Source: Bacillota bacterium (GTDB lineage Bacteria; Bacillota; Clostridia; Christensenellales; SZUA-584). From it: 46,189 nucleotides of DNA. Position 1 is the stretch's first letter; every line of letters starts with the position of its first letter. Position numbers and translations under genes: made by a program. This document shows positions 1 through 6,642 of this stretch, piece by piece. Location: positions 1 to 46,189 of the forward strand of contig JAEWCC010000038.1 in NCBI GenBank assembly GCA_023390815.1, read 5' to 3'. Below the pieces are notes generated by a model. It was given only the letters and a program-made list of their open reading frames with translations. It ran no database searches and had not been told where the DNA came from.

Positions 1-504
1 GAGCTTTGCGGCCTGCATCTCGTCTGCCGTCTGATGCACGAAGCGCAGACACCGCTTTCCGTCGTACGCGTCCCGGCGCGCATTGAGAAGGACAACTGCG
101 TGATTGAATACCGCGGTACCGGCGATATCGACGCGGAGCTGCTGGGCGGTATGGCCGAAAGATATACGCAGCCGCTGAGCGCCGTACAGCGCATGGCGTA
201 TGCCACCCAGTGGAGTGAGCTCGCGCGGGAGAACGCGCCGCTGCGCGCGGTGGTTAACGGACGCCTCATGGGCGTACCGGAGGATTTTTACGACTTCGCG
301 CTACGCGCCAGCATGCCGGAGGGTGAGTTCGTGATGGCACAATTGATTGGCAGAGCGCTGGGCCAGGTGCCGGGTATAAGCGATCGCTGGCTGTTCCGAC
401 GCACCGAGGTCATGCTGGAAAAGGGCGAGCTGACCGAGGTCTCTGCCGGAACGGGAGATCACCCGTATTCTGCGGTATTAAAACGGAGTAAAGGGATTGA
501 ATAA
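1..504 (+). CDS. DUF1835/DUF3658-like protein, C-terminal part (5' end outside window)
   Basis: The open frame runs from the first base of the window, so the visible 167 residues are the C-terminal part of a longer protein. The last 70 or so residues have the layout I associate with the DUF3658 domain: a Phe/Asp-rich start ('EDFYDFALRA'), a central 'AQLIGRALG' helix, then 'SDRWLFRRTEVMLEKGEL' with Asp-Trp-Leu and Arg followed by a Leu/Glu/Gly turn. In known proteins DUF3658 follows a DUF1835 domain, which would lie mostly upstream. The biochemical role of this family is not established and nothing here reveals it. The ATG at 34 is probably an internal Met, because the frame is open in both directions from it and no ribosome binding site precedes it. 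It ends 64 bases before the CPBP gene, with no obvious terminator between them. Confidence 0.6.
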   Translation, partial: ELCGLHLVCRLMHEAQTPLSVVRVPARIEKDNCVIEYRGTGDIDAELLGGMAERYTQPLSAVQRMAYATQWSELARENAPLRAVVNGRLMGVPEDFYDFALRASMPEGEFVMAQLIGRALGQVPGISDRWLFRRTEVMLEKGELTEVSAGTGDHPYSAVLKRSKGIE

Positions 505-567
505 GCCATCCGGTTTTGTTATAGTGTGATACGGTCATTATCCCATTATTATTTTTAGAGGTACCTT

Positions 568-1452
568 ATGAGTAAAAACGGCAAGTCTTATCCGGTCCGC
601 TTTATTTTGGTGTTCTATTTGATCTGTTTTGTTTTCAGGGGAGTCGAATATCTTATCATCCGTACGGACCAGACCGTCATCGGCGAAGCGTTTATCCACA
701 AGCTCATCGGCATCGCGTTGCTTGCGGTGGCGGTCGCTGCGCTGAAGTACAAGTGGGCCGATATCGGCTTTGTTACGCGCAAGGCTGTAAAGGGCATTTT
801 GCTTGGCCTGCTGCTGGGCTGCGGCGTGTTTATCGTAGCCTACGGCACGGAATTCCTGATACAGGCTGCCGCGGGGAACGCGCCCTCGCTGCAGTTCTAT
901 GTGACCAGCTATGCGATTCAGGGCAACCGCGCCCTGCAGGACGGGCTGGCGTTCATATTCATCTGCATCGCGGGCAACATCATCAACGTGGTGATGGAGG
1001 AAGGCGTCTTCCGCGGGCTGTTTCTGCGGCTCATGGAGGAGAAACATTCTTTCTTGAAAGCGTGCCTTTTCTCATCCATCCTATTCGGTATCTGGCACAT
1101 CGCGCAGCCGGTGCGCAACGTGCTGGACGGCGTGCAGTCCCCCATGGGCGCGTTGATGGCAGGCCTGATGCTGGTCGCCACCAGCACCCTGCTGGCGATT
1201 CAATACTGTATGCTCCTTAAGGTAACAGGGGCTATATGGGCAGGTATGGCCGCGCACTTTGTCAACAACGCCAGTGCCAACCTGCTTCACGTTACGACCG
1301 CGTCCGGTACGGACGAGCTGCTGACGGTCCGCATTGCCATTGCTCAGGCGCTTTCATTTGCGATCGTGCTTGTGTTCTTCATCGTTCACCTGCGCAAAAA
1401 GAAGCGGGAGCAAAGCCCGGCTTTGCATGAGCAGGGCGGCTTGTCAGTCTGA
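568..1452 (+). CDS. CPBP-family intramembrane glutamic endopeptidase
   Basis: This is a 294-residue polytopic membrane protein of the CPBP (CAAX prenyl protease 2 / bacteriocin-processing, Abi) family. The three catalytic signatures are present in order: 'EEGVFRGLF' (the EExxxR motif, about residues 148-156), 'FGIWHIAQP' (FxxxH) and 'AHFVNNASAN' (HxxxN). About eight hydrophobic segments surround them. Members cleave membrane or prenyl-like substrates, mature peptides or confer bacteriocin self-immunity; the substrate here is unknown. The ATG at 568 follows an 'AGAGGTACC' ribosome binding site. The gene stands alone, closed by an intrinsic terminator at 1473-1495. The C-terminus is a charged tail rich in Lys/Arg. 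Confidence 0.85.
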   Translation: MSKNGKSYPVRFILVFYLICFVFRGVEYLIIRTDQTVIGEAFIHKLIGIALLAVAVAALKYKWADIGFVTRKAVKGILLGLLLGCGVFIVAYGTEFLIQAAAGNAPSLQFYVTSYAIQGNRALQDGLAFIFICIAGNIINVVMEEGVFRGLFLRLMEEKHSFLKACLFSSILFGIWHIAQPVRNVLDGVQSPMGALMAGLMLVATSTLLAIQYCMLLKVTGAIWAGMAAHFVNNASANLLHVTTASGTDELLTVRIAIAQALSFAIVLVFFIVHLRKKKREQSPALHEQGGLSV

Positions 1453-1472
1453 CATTCACGGAATCGTGTCTT

Positions 1473-1495
1473 GCCCTTTGCGGCAGGGCTTTTTT
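1473..1495 (+). terminator. Intrinsic terminator after CPBP gene
   Basis: GCCCT (1473-1477) pairs with AGGGC (1485-1489), followed by six T. It closes the CPBP transcript before the VOC gene. Confidence 0.65.
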
Positions 1496-1608
1496 CTCGC
1501 AATAGTCGGCGTTGGGGGAGAATAGATGCAAGCACGGAGGATATCATGGATATCAGACCTGCACCGTCAACGTTGCAAAATAACAAAACCTTAAAGGAGT
1601 GTGCCTGT

Positions 1609-2043
1609 ATGGTCGGAGTAGAGATCGATATGGTGGTTACGGACAGCGTCAAAGCGCTGGAGTTCTATGAGAAAATATTCGATATCGAGCGCGTCGAGGT
1701 ATCCAGCTTTCCTAAGGGACAAAATGAAGCCATCTTTACCCTATATGGCGTGCGTTTTCATATGCTGGACGAAAACCCGGAATTCCAGTTGATTGCGCCC
1801 GCAACTGATGCGCCCAAATCGATATGGTACAATATCCTGGTTCCCGACATCAAGGAGACGTATCAGAAGGCGATGGGCGCGGGCTGCGCCGAGGTGCAGC
1901 CGGTGACCGAGCTGCCTGATTTCGGCGTATCCAACGCGATTTTCAGCGATCCGTTCGGCTACATATGGATGCTGCATCAGATGCACCGCGTGGTAAGCCA
2001 TGAGGAACGCATCAAGATGTGGGAGGAAAAGATGGGGCAATAA
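1609..2043 (+). CDS. VOC superfamily (glyoxalase/bleomycin resistance-like) protein
   Basis: This 144-residue single-domain protein has the paired beta-alpha-beta-beta-beta fold of the vicinal oxygen chelate superfamily: 'DMVVTDSVKALEFYEKIF' at the start of the first half and 'VPDIKETYQKAMGAGC' at the start of the second, ending with 'SDPFGYIWMLHQ', the usual VOC closing strand. Such proteins act as glyoxalases, dioxygenases, epimerases or drug-binding proteins. The exact ligand cannot be read from sequence. The start is set by 'AAAGGAG' 8 bases upstream of the ATG at 1609; an in-frame upstream extension to 1471 would run through the preceding terminator and is not credible. The C-terminus ('EERIKMWEEKMGQ') is an extra amphipathic helix. 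A perfect terminator follows. Confidence 0.85.
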   Translation: MVGVEIDMVVTDSVKALEFYEKIFDIERVEVSSFPKGQNEAIFTLYGVRFHMLDENPEFQLIAPATDAPKSIWYNILVPDIKETYQKAMGAGCAEVQPVTELPDFGVSNAIFSDPFGYIWMLHQMHRVVSHEERIKMWEEKMGQ

Positions 2044-2056
2044 ACTGCCCGCTTTA

Positions 2057-2084
2057 GCCCTGCCGCGCGCGGCAGGGCTTTTTT
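2057..2084 (+). terminator. Intrinsic terminator after VOC gene
   Basis: GCCCTGCC (2057-2064) and GGCAGGGC (2071-2078) form a GC-rich palindromic stem followed by six T. Closely similar 'GCC(C)TGCCG' hairpins end several genes in this part of the window (2648, 3770, 5407, 5862). Confidence 0.9.
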
Positions 2085-2160
2085 GTGCGCTTGCAGGGAA
2101 TCAGACGGGCACGTCGAATAGGGAGGGTAAGAACCGAATGAATATAAAGGCGGAGCGCAT

Positions 2161-2616
2161 ATGAAACTAAAAGTTCTCGTGGGTAACGGACGCAAGATCG
2201 GGCTGCTCGTATTGCCGTTTCTGGTGGTGGGCGTGATTCTCAACATCCTGTTTCCGTCCGTGTTCGGCGTCGGCGGGCCGCCGATGGCGCTGCTCGTGAT
2301 CTCTGCCATCATTCTGGTTCCCGGCATGATCATCTGGATATGGTCGGTTATTTTGATACTGACCAAGGTGCCTAAAAAAGAGCTGATTACCATCGGGCCG
2401 TATGCGTTGATGAAGCATCCGCTGTACGTCGGTGTGGCGCTGCTTGTACTGCCGTGGTTCGGCTTTCTGCTCAACACATGGCTGGGCCTGCTGATTGGTA
2501 TTGTGATCTATATCGGGTCCCGGCTGTATTCGCCCGAGGAGGAGAAGATTCTGTCCAAGATCTTTGGCGCGTCGTGGGACGCATACTGCAAAAAAGTCGT
2601 CATACCTTGGATATAG
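2161..2616 (+). CDS. ICMT/PEMT-like integral membrane methyltransferase family protein
   Basis: This 151-residue membrane protein has about four TM segments. It carries the C-terminal signature of the isoprenylcysteine carboxyl methyltransferase / phospholipid methyltransferase superfamily: 'GPYALMKHPLYVGVAL' (the G-P-Y..RHP-Y-G SAM-binding motif with Lys in place of Arg), followed by the Glu-Glu-rich element 'YSPEEEKIL' and 'WDAYCKK'. Bacterial members are usually of unknown substrate; prenyl proteins are not expected here. The ATG at 2161 follows 'AAAGGCGGAG'. It is a single-gene unit between two intrinsic terminators. Confidence 0.8.
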   Translation: MKLKVLVGNGRKIGLLVLPFLVVGVILNILFPSVFGVGGPPMALLVISAIILVPGMIIWIWSVILILTKVPKKELITIGPYALMKHPLYVGVALLVLPWFGFLLNTWLGLLIGIVIYIGSRLYSPEEEKILSKIFGASWDAYCKKVVIPWI

Positions 2617-2647
2617 AAAGGGCTGGCAACAGGAAGGCTATGAATAC

Positions 2648-2673
2648 GCCCTGCCGCGCTGCGGCGGGGCTTT
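2648..2673 (+). terminator. Intrinsic terminator after ICMT-like gene
   Basis: GCCCTGCCGC (2648-2657) pairs with GCGGCGGGGC (2661-2670; one U-G pair) followed by TTT. The short T-run makes it moderate in strength. Confidence 0.7.
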
Positions 2674-2752
2674 GTGTGCTTAAGGGGTATTGGTGTCGGG
2701 GCAAACTGACCGTTGCTCTCAATACCCGCTATTAAACAGGGAAGGAAACCGT

Positions 2753-3730
2753 ATGGACGAAAAAGAACTGGAAATGAAGCAGGTCGAGGAAATGCAGAGG
2801 ATCGAAGAACTGGCGCGGCTTGCGGGCGAAGGGGACCCGGACGCCAGCTACGAGCTGGGGCTTTACGCGCTGCACTTTGAAGATTTTGAGGTCGCGCTGT
2901 CGTGCTTTATCAATGCCTCGATGGAGAACCACGCGGAGGCGGCGACCGCGGTCGGCGCCATGCTGCTGGACGGCAAAGGCGCGGAAGCGGACCCCGAGGG
3001 CGCAGTCGAGTGGTTTGAGCGGGCCGCAAGCCTCGGCAGCGGCGCGGCGATGTTTAACCTCGGCGTGATGTACGGCTCGGGACAGGGAATCGGGCAGGAC
3101 GCGCAAAAGGCGGTCGAATGGTACAAGAAGGCGGCGGAACAAGACCACGTTTCGGCGATATTGTCGCTGGGGTTTGCCTACGCGGAGGGCGACGGCGTGC
3201 CGTGTGACGATGCGGCATCGTTTGCGTGGTTCCAAAAAGCGGCGGAGCTTGGGAACCCGATCGCCATGGACTATGTGGGCGGTTGCTATTACGAGGGCAG
3301 AAGCGTGGAGCAAGATGACCGCAAAGCCATGGAGTGGACAAGAAAAGCCGCCGAGCTGGGGCATGCGGGTGCGATGCTCCATATGGCGCTGATGTACTGG
3401 AACGGCCGCGGCGCGGACGCAAGCGATGATGAAGCGATGCTGTGGCTGGTGCGCGCGGGCGAGGCGGGCAGCCTGGAAGCAGCCCGGCAGCTCGGTATCC
3501 GGTACTTCACCGGAAAAGGCGTGGAGAAAGACTTTGAACAGGCTATCGCCTGGAGCAGCGCTGCGGCGGAACAGGGCGATACGGACGCAATGCTCGTGCT
3601 GAGCCTAATCCATGGCGACCGCGAAAGCGCATACTTCGATCAGGACAAGGCGGACGAATGGCTGCAAAAGGCGGCGGACCTCGGAAACGAAAATGCACTG
3701 GCGATGCTTGCCCAGCGGGATCGGGAGTGA
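2753..3730 (+). CDS. Sel1-like (TPR-type) repeat protein
   Basis: This 325-residue soluble protein is built almost entirely of Sel1-like repeats. At least seven units of about 36 residues carry the pattern 'A...LG..Y..G.GV..D...A..W..KAAE.G', for example 'FNLGVMYGSGQGIGQDAQKA', then 'WYKKAAEQ' and 'WTRKAAELGH'. The repeats form an alpha-solenoid used for protein-protein contacts. There is no signal peptide, so it is probably cytosolic; its partner is unknown. The N-terminal 25 residues are highly charged (Glu/Lys). The start at 2753 follows 'AGGGAAGGAAACC'. An in-frame TTG/GTG-type extension to 2690 would run through the ribosome binding site and is rejected. It is monocistronic. Confidence 0.9.
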   Translation: MDEKELEMKQVEEMQRIEELARLAGEGDPDASYELGLYALHFEDFEVALSCFINASMENHAEAATAVGAMLLDGKGAEADPEGAVEWFERAASLGSGAAMFNLGVMYGSGQGIGQDAQKAVEWYKKAAEQDHVSAILSLGFAYAEGDGVPCDDAASFAWFQKAAELGNPIAMDYVGGCYYEGRSVEQDDRKAMEWTRKAAELGHAGAMLHMALMYWNGRGADASDDEAMLWLVRAGEAGSLEAARQLGIRYFTGKGVEKDFEQAIAWSSAAAEQGDTDAMLVLSLIHGDRESAYFDQDKADEWLQKAADLGNENALAMLAQRDRE

Positions 3731-3769
3731 ATAGGTATATCGCCTGAGTCCCTTCCAAATAGACAACCA

Positions 3770-3800
3770 GCCTGCCGGTACCCCGGCGGGCTTAATTATT
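3770..3800 (+). terminator. Intrinsic terminator after Sel1 gene
   Basis: GCCTGCCGG (3770-3778) pairs with CCGGCGGGC (3783-3791; one U-G pair) ahead of a T/A-rich tract. Confidence 0.75.
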
Positions 3801-3822
3801 TTACGAAATATTCAGACGGGTA

Positions 3823-3851
3823 TTGACTAATACCAGAAGTGGTATTAATAT
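3823..3851 (+). promoter_or_regulatory. SigA promoter with internal palindromic operator
   Basis: TTGACT (-35, 3823-3828) and TAATAT (-10, 3846-3851) are separated by 17 bases. A perfect inverted repeat TAATACC-N6-GGTATTA (3828-3847) fills the spacer between them. A repressor bound there would exclude RNA polymerase. The most likely ligand is the HTH protein encoded immediately downstream (autoregulation), which is inferred from position. Confidence 0.75.
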
Positions 3852-3881
3852 AAGTTATGGAATCAATGGAGGCGAGGCGCT

Positions 3882-4394
3882 TTGAAGGATATCAATGAAA
3901 TTATGCTGAATTCGGTGCGAATGAGAATGATCCAGTTGGTTGCTGCAAAAGGAAGCATGACCGCGACAGAGCTTTGCGCGGCGATGGGCGACGTTCCGCG
4001 CACGACGCTATACCGCCATGTCGGTGTGCTGCTGGACAGCGGGATCTTCTTCGTGGTATCGGAGAAAAAGATACGCGGAAGCGTGGAGAGAACGCTCGCA
4101 CTCAACATCGGGGAGATCACCAAGCACAATACGCTGGAAAACGCTTCGGGCAACGCGCTATCCTTTCTGATGAACCGCTACGTTAAGCTTCACCGCTATT
4201 TCAGTCAGGATAAGCCCGACCCCGGCAAGGATAAAATTTTCCTCAACAGTACGGTCATGATGATGGACGATGATGAATTCAACCGGTTCTTATCCGAACT
4301 GCGGGGCTTGTTGATCCGGTACAGCTTTGAAGCCGGGGAGGGCAGACGCCCGAGGGACATCTCCATTATCTCCTGCCCCGCGGACGCGGACTGA
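3882..4394 (+). CDS. ArsR-like winged-helix transcriptional regulator
   Basis: This 170-residue regulator has an N-terminal winged HTH: 'RMRMIQLVAAKGSMTATELC' followed by the recognition helix 'VPRTTLYRHVGVLLDSGI' and a wing ending 'RGSVERTLAL'. This architecture is common in ArsR-type or 'helix-turn-helix domain' regulators that control an adjacent gene. The C-terminal half (about residues 80-170) is helical and probably binds ligand or dimerises. The start is TTG at 3882 behind 'GGAGGCGAGG'; no better ATG exists upstream. A promoter carrying a perfect palindrome lies 30 bases upstream. The alpha/beta hydrolase starts 31 bases after the stop, so the two probably form one autoregulated unit. 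Confidence 0.8.
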   Translation: MKDINEIMLNSVRMRMIQLVAAKGSMTATELCAAMGDVPRTTLYRHVGVLLDSGIFFVVSEKKIRGSVERTLALNIGEITKHNTLENASGNALSFLMNRYVKLHRYFSQDKPDPGKDKIFLNSTVMMMDDDEFNRFLSELRGLLIRYSFEAGEGRRPRDISIISCPADAD

Positions 4395-4425
4395 ATGCGA
4401 TTATATTTGAAAGAAGGAAATCGAT

Positions 4426-5379
4426 ATGCTGGTGTTTGGAATCATCGTGGGGGTCATCGTAATTTTCACAGGGATCGGGGCGATACTGCACGCCACCCGT
4501 TACAAAAAGAAACTCGCGCAGATTGCGCCTTACGGCAGGCTTGTCGCCGTGGACGGCGGGCAGATGCACGTTGCATCTATGGGGCAGGGCGGCAAAACCA
4601 TCGTGCTGCTTCCCGGTATGGGCGTATCGCTGCCGAGCGCGGAATTCGCCCCGCTAATGCGCAAGCTCGCCGAAAAGCATACGGCGGTCTGCGTGGAATA
4701 CTTCGGCGTGGGCTTCAGCAGTGGCACCAAAAAGCCGCGCACCTGCGAGAACTACGTGGAAGAAACGAGAGCCGCGCTGAAGGCGGCGGGCTTTGCGCCG
4801 CCGTATGTGCTGATGCCGCATTCGATATCCACGGTGTTCAGCGAGTACTACGCCGCCAAATACCCCGAGGAGGTTGAGGCCATCATCTCGCTCGACGGCA
4901 CGTCCACCGCGTTTTACGACAAGGTACCGGGCTTTGTGAAATCCATCCTTTCCATCGCGAAGTTCCAGCAGGCCACGGGGCTGACCTCTCTGCTTGCGCC
5001 CGTGGCGACGAACAAAAAGCGCCTGCTGCAAAACGGCTACACCGAAAAGGAGATCGGCGACATGGTCACCTTCGGCGGTTTTGTGATGAACGATACGGTG
5101 ATCGCGCAGATGGCCGAGTCCGCGGAGTTCATCAAGCAGACCATGGACCTGCCGTTCCCTGCGTCCGTGCCGTATTTCAAGGTGATCGCAAAGCAGACCT
5201 ATGAGGGGCCCAACCCGCAGATGAAGAAGCTCGGCCTTACGCCACAGGACTACCAGAAAAAGCACCTCGAGCGCGTCGGCAGCCACGCGCGGTACGAAAT
5301 CCTCGACGGCAATCACTTTATCTACGCCAACAACGCCGAAAGGATCACGCAGATTGCGGACGAGGTGCTTGGGGCATAG
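4426..5379 (+). CDS. Membrane-anchored alpha/beta-hydrolase fold protein
   Basis: A 317-residue protein with one N-terminal TM segment (about residues 2-22), a Lys-rich stop-transfer, and an alpha/beta-hydrolase domain facing, by the positive-inside rule, the cytosol. Visible landmarks are the oxyanion strand 'IVLLPGMGVSLPSAEF', the nucleophile elbow 'MPHSISTVFSEYYA' with Ser133, and the C-terminal His in 'LDGNHFIYANN'. The nucleophile elbow reads P-H-S-I-S rather than the usual G-x-S-x-G, so the consensus glycines are replaced. This may mean unusual geometry or altered activity. Substrate unknown (esterase/lipase-like). The ATG at 4426 follows 'AAGAAGGAAATCG'. Probably co-transcribed with and controlled by the HTH regulator upstream. 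Confidence 0.75.
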   Translation: MLVFGIIVGVIVIFTGIGAILHATRYKKKLAQIAPYGRLVAVDGGQMHVASMGQGGKTIVLLPGMGVSLPSAEFAPLMRKLAEKHTAVCVEYFGVGFSSGTKKPRTCENYVEETRAALKAAGFAPPYVLMPHSISTVFSEYYAAKYPEEVEAIISLDGTSTAFYDKVPGFVKSILSIAKFQQATGLTSLLAPVATNKKRLLQNGYTEKEIGDMVTFGGFVMNDTVIAQMAESAEFIKQTMDLPFPASVPYFKVIAKQTYEGPNPQMKKLGLTPQDYQKKHLERVGSHARYEILDGNHFIYANNAERITQIADEVLGA

Positions 5380-5406
5380 GGGAGGGATATAGCGGATACA
5401 ATCATC

Positions 5407-5470
5407 GCCCTGCGGGAAACCGTGGGGCTTTTACTGGTTTGGAAGGATTTCCTATAGATTTGTCGAAGTA
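5407..5470 (+). repeat. Composite repeat copy A: terminator hairpin plus SigH/Spo0A-like site
   Basis: GCCCTGCGGG...CCGTGGGGC forms the terminator of the hydrolase gene. It is followed 13 bases on by GAAGGATTT (5442-5450), an 11-base spacer and GTCGAAG (5462-5468). The first element fits the SigH -35 consensus RnAGGAwWW and the second approximates RnnGAAT (GAAG here). TGTCGAA at 5461-5467 is also an exact Spo0A box. The same composite recurs at 5862-5930, so the 93-aa gene between them sits between direct repeats. Confidence 0.55.
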
Positions 5471-5502
5471 ATAAATTATAGAAAGTAGTGAAGGAATACT
5501 TA

Positions 5503-5784
5503 ATGACGAATATTAAAGACTTATTGAATCAGATAATAAAGATGCTTAAGGAGTCATCAAACTTCTCGCAAGCTGAATGGATAGAAAATCAACTGCTCAG
5601 TTTAGATGATGATTCAGAGAATACAATCAAAAATATAAAAGCAGTTATTGCCGGGATGGGATCTTTATCTGACTTATATCTCACTATACCGCAAAGTTCG
5701 AGCCATAATAAAAGTGAATATAACATGGCGTATCAAGAATTAGTGAGGAAGCTTGATTATGAGATACAGGAATATTTAAAATAG
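5503..5784 (+). CDS. Small AT-rich hypothetical protein (DUF6966-like?)
   Basis: A 93-residue acidic, helical protein with a central 'IAGMGSLSDLYL' motif that resembles the GGMGSxxDL core of a family I recall as DUF6966; that assignment is tentative. No signal peptide or TM segment. Base composition is about 33% GC by eye, clearly lower than the genes to the left, which marks the left part of the AT-rich island. The ATG at 5503 is preferred over the in-frame GTG at 5488 because GAAGGA (5489-5494) lies at ribosome-binding distance. It is bracketed by two copies of a terminator plus SigH-like repeat. Function unknown; small families with this motif sometimes sit next to toxin genes, but no toxin partner is seen here. 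Confidence 0.55.
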   Translation: MTNIKDLLNQIIKMLKESSNFSQAEWIENQLLSLDDDSENTIKNIKAVIAGMGSLSDLYLTIPQSSSHNKSEYNMAYQELVRKLDYEIQEYLK

Positions 5785-5861
5785 TCGTATAGCTTCAGAT
5801 TTTGGGTTTGGACTACACTTTCAACTAGTGCATAAATTAAGCGAGTAGCACAGACTTGTAT

Positions 5862-5930
5862 GGCCTTGCGGGAAACCGTGGGGCTTTTTACTGTTTTTGC
5901 AAGGAATATGGAGATATATGTCGAACGATA
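5862..5930 (+). repeat. Composite repeat copy B: terminator hairpin plus SigH/Spo0A-like site
   Basis: The stretch TTGCGGGAAACCGTGGGGC plus 'TTTTTACTG' matches copy A nearly base for base, and is followed by AAGGAATATG and TATGTCGAAC. TGTCGAA (5919-5925) is a Spo0A-box match; the -10-like part reads GAAC instead of GAAT. Copy B stands directly upstream of the deleted transposase gene. Confidence 0.55.
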
Positions 5931-5952
5931 AGAGAAACGAGATAACAAGGCG

Positions 5953-6252
5953 GTGACGCAATTGGATTTACCGAAACGAAAAAGCATACGGTTGCATGGA
6001 TATGATTACGCATCCTGCGGAGCGTATTTTATTACCGCATGTATCGTAAACCGTAATGCGTGTTTATGGGAGACGACGCTGTCAACGGTGGTTGGGCAGA
6101 TGAAACGGTGGGTATCAAAACAGATTGGGTTTCCGATGTGGCAGAAATCGTTTTACGACCACGTTATTCGCAACGAAGAAGATTACCTGCAGGTCTGGCA
6201 ATACATCGAGGAAAACCCATTAAAATGGCGGGAGGACGAATTGTATCTGTAG
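5953..6252 (+). pseudogene. Internally deleted REP-associated tyrosine transposase (RAYT / Y1 family)
   Basis: The N-terminal part ('LPKRKSIRLHGYDYASCGAY', 'FITACIVNRN') is a standard RAYT beginning. The C-terminal part ('VVGQMKRWVSKQIGFPMWQK', 'DHVIRNEEDYLQVWQYIEEN', 'PLKW') is a standard RAYT end that keeps the Tyr of the YIxxNPxKW helix. At residue 40 the frame jumps from one to the other. About 60-70 residues that normally include the HUH metal-binding motif ('MPNHIHG'-type) and the 'GEIV...' segment are missing. The frame stays open, giving 99 residues against the usual 160-180. Without HUH it cannot catalyse ssDNA cleavage, so I call it a pseudogene. It starts at GTG 5953 and is followed at once by a REP-like hairpin. 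Confidence 0.8.
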
Positions 6253-6274
6253 GGGACGGGCTCCTGCACGTCCC
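6253..6274 (+). repeat. REP-like hairpin at RAYT 3' end
   Basis: GGGACG (6253-6258) pairs with CGTCCC (6269-6274) around a 10-base loop, directly after the transposase stop. REP palindromes at RAYT ends are the substrates of this transposase class, so it is probably the element's terminal hairpin. Confidence 0.55.
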
Positions 6275-6505
6275 GCAACGAGAGTACCTTCACCCTGCTG
6301 CCATATGGAGAGACAGGGGACGTCATACCCATTCTGGGCACTAGCAATCAAGATGGGACTTGTCAAAAGAGAGCAAAGCAATCGGTCTGGATTGCCGCGC
6401 TTCCCCACCCCAAAAAGCTGTGCTTTTCGGGGAACCCCGGTCGCTCGCAATGACGAGGGCGGGGTTGCTGCGGCGGGGTGGGGGGAGTTATGGGTAAGTT
6501 GCTAA
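6275..6505. repeat. Interspersed repeat debris between RAYT remnant and the SLATT operon
   Basis: No credible gene. The stretch holds 'CCCATTCTGGGCAC' (also found at 18442 inside the repeat pair) and 'GGATTGCCGCGCTTC' ... 'GGTCGCTCGCAATGACG', a pattern I recognise as a dispersed repeat in gut Clostridia. It also holds the self-complementary 'CCCCAAAAAGC' ... 'GCTTTTCGGGG'. It is GC-rich and contrasts sharply with the AT-rich operon that follows, which suggests a junction of independently acquired DNA. Confidence 0.5.
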
Positions 6506-6509
6506 ATAT

Positions 6510-6538
6510 AAAGGAATATGGAGGAATATGTCGAATAA
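6510..6538 (+). promoter_or_regulatory. SigH-consensus promoter overlapping a Spo0A box, upstream of the SLATT operon
   Basis: AAAGGAATA (6510-6518) fits the SigH -35 RnAGGAwWW; after exactly 11 bases GTCGAATAA (6530-6538) fits the -10 RnnGAATww. TGTCGAA (6529-6535) is an exact Spo0A-box sequence. It lies 105 bases before the SLATT start on the same strand. SigH itself is encoded at 19214-19864 of this window. Use as the operon promoter is inferred; this motif also occurs as a dispersed repeat here (5442, 5900). Confidence 0.5.
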
Positions 6539-6642
6539 ATGGTTAATGATATATTGCTTTTCGTGTAAATGAATGTAATAATTATTCTTTGAGCTAAAAC
6601 TTATGCACCTGGCGCTAAACATACATGCAATAGGGGGTTGTA

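Noticed and set aside
1471..1608. N-terminal extension of the VOC gene (46 extra residues)
   Set aside because: It would start inside the CPBP terminator hairpin; a clear ribosome site points to 1609.
6275..6505. CRISPR or tandem array in the repeat debris before the SLATT operon
   Set aside because: The repeats are dispersed and of different kinds, with no regular spacing or identical direct repeats.
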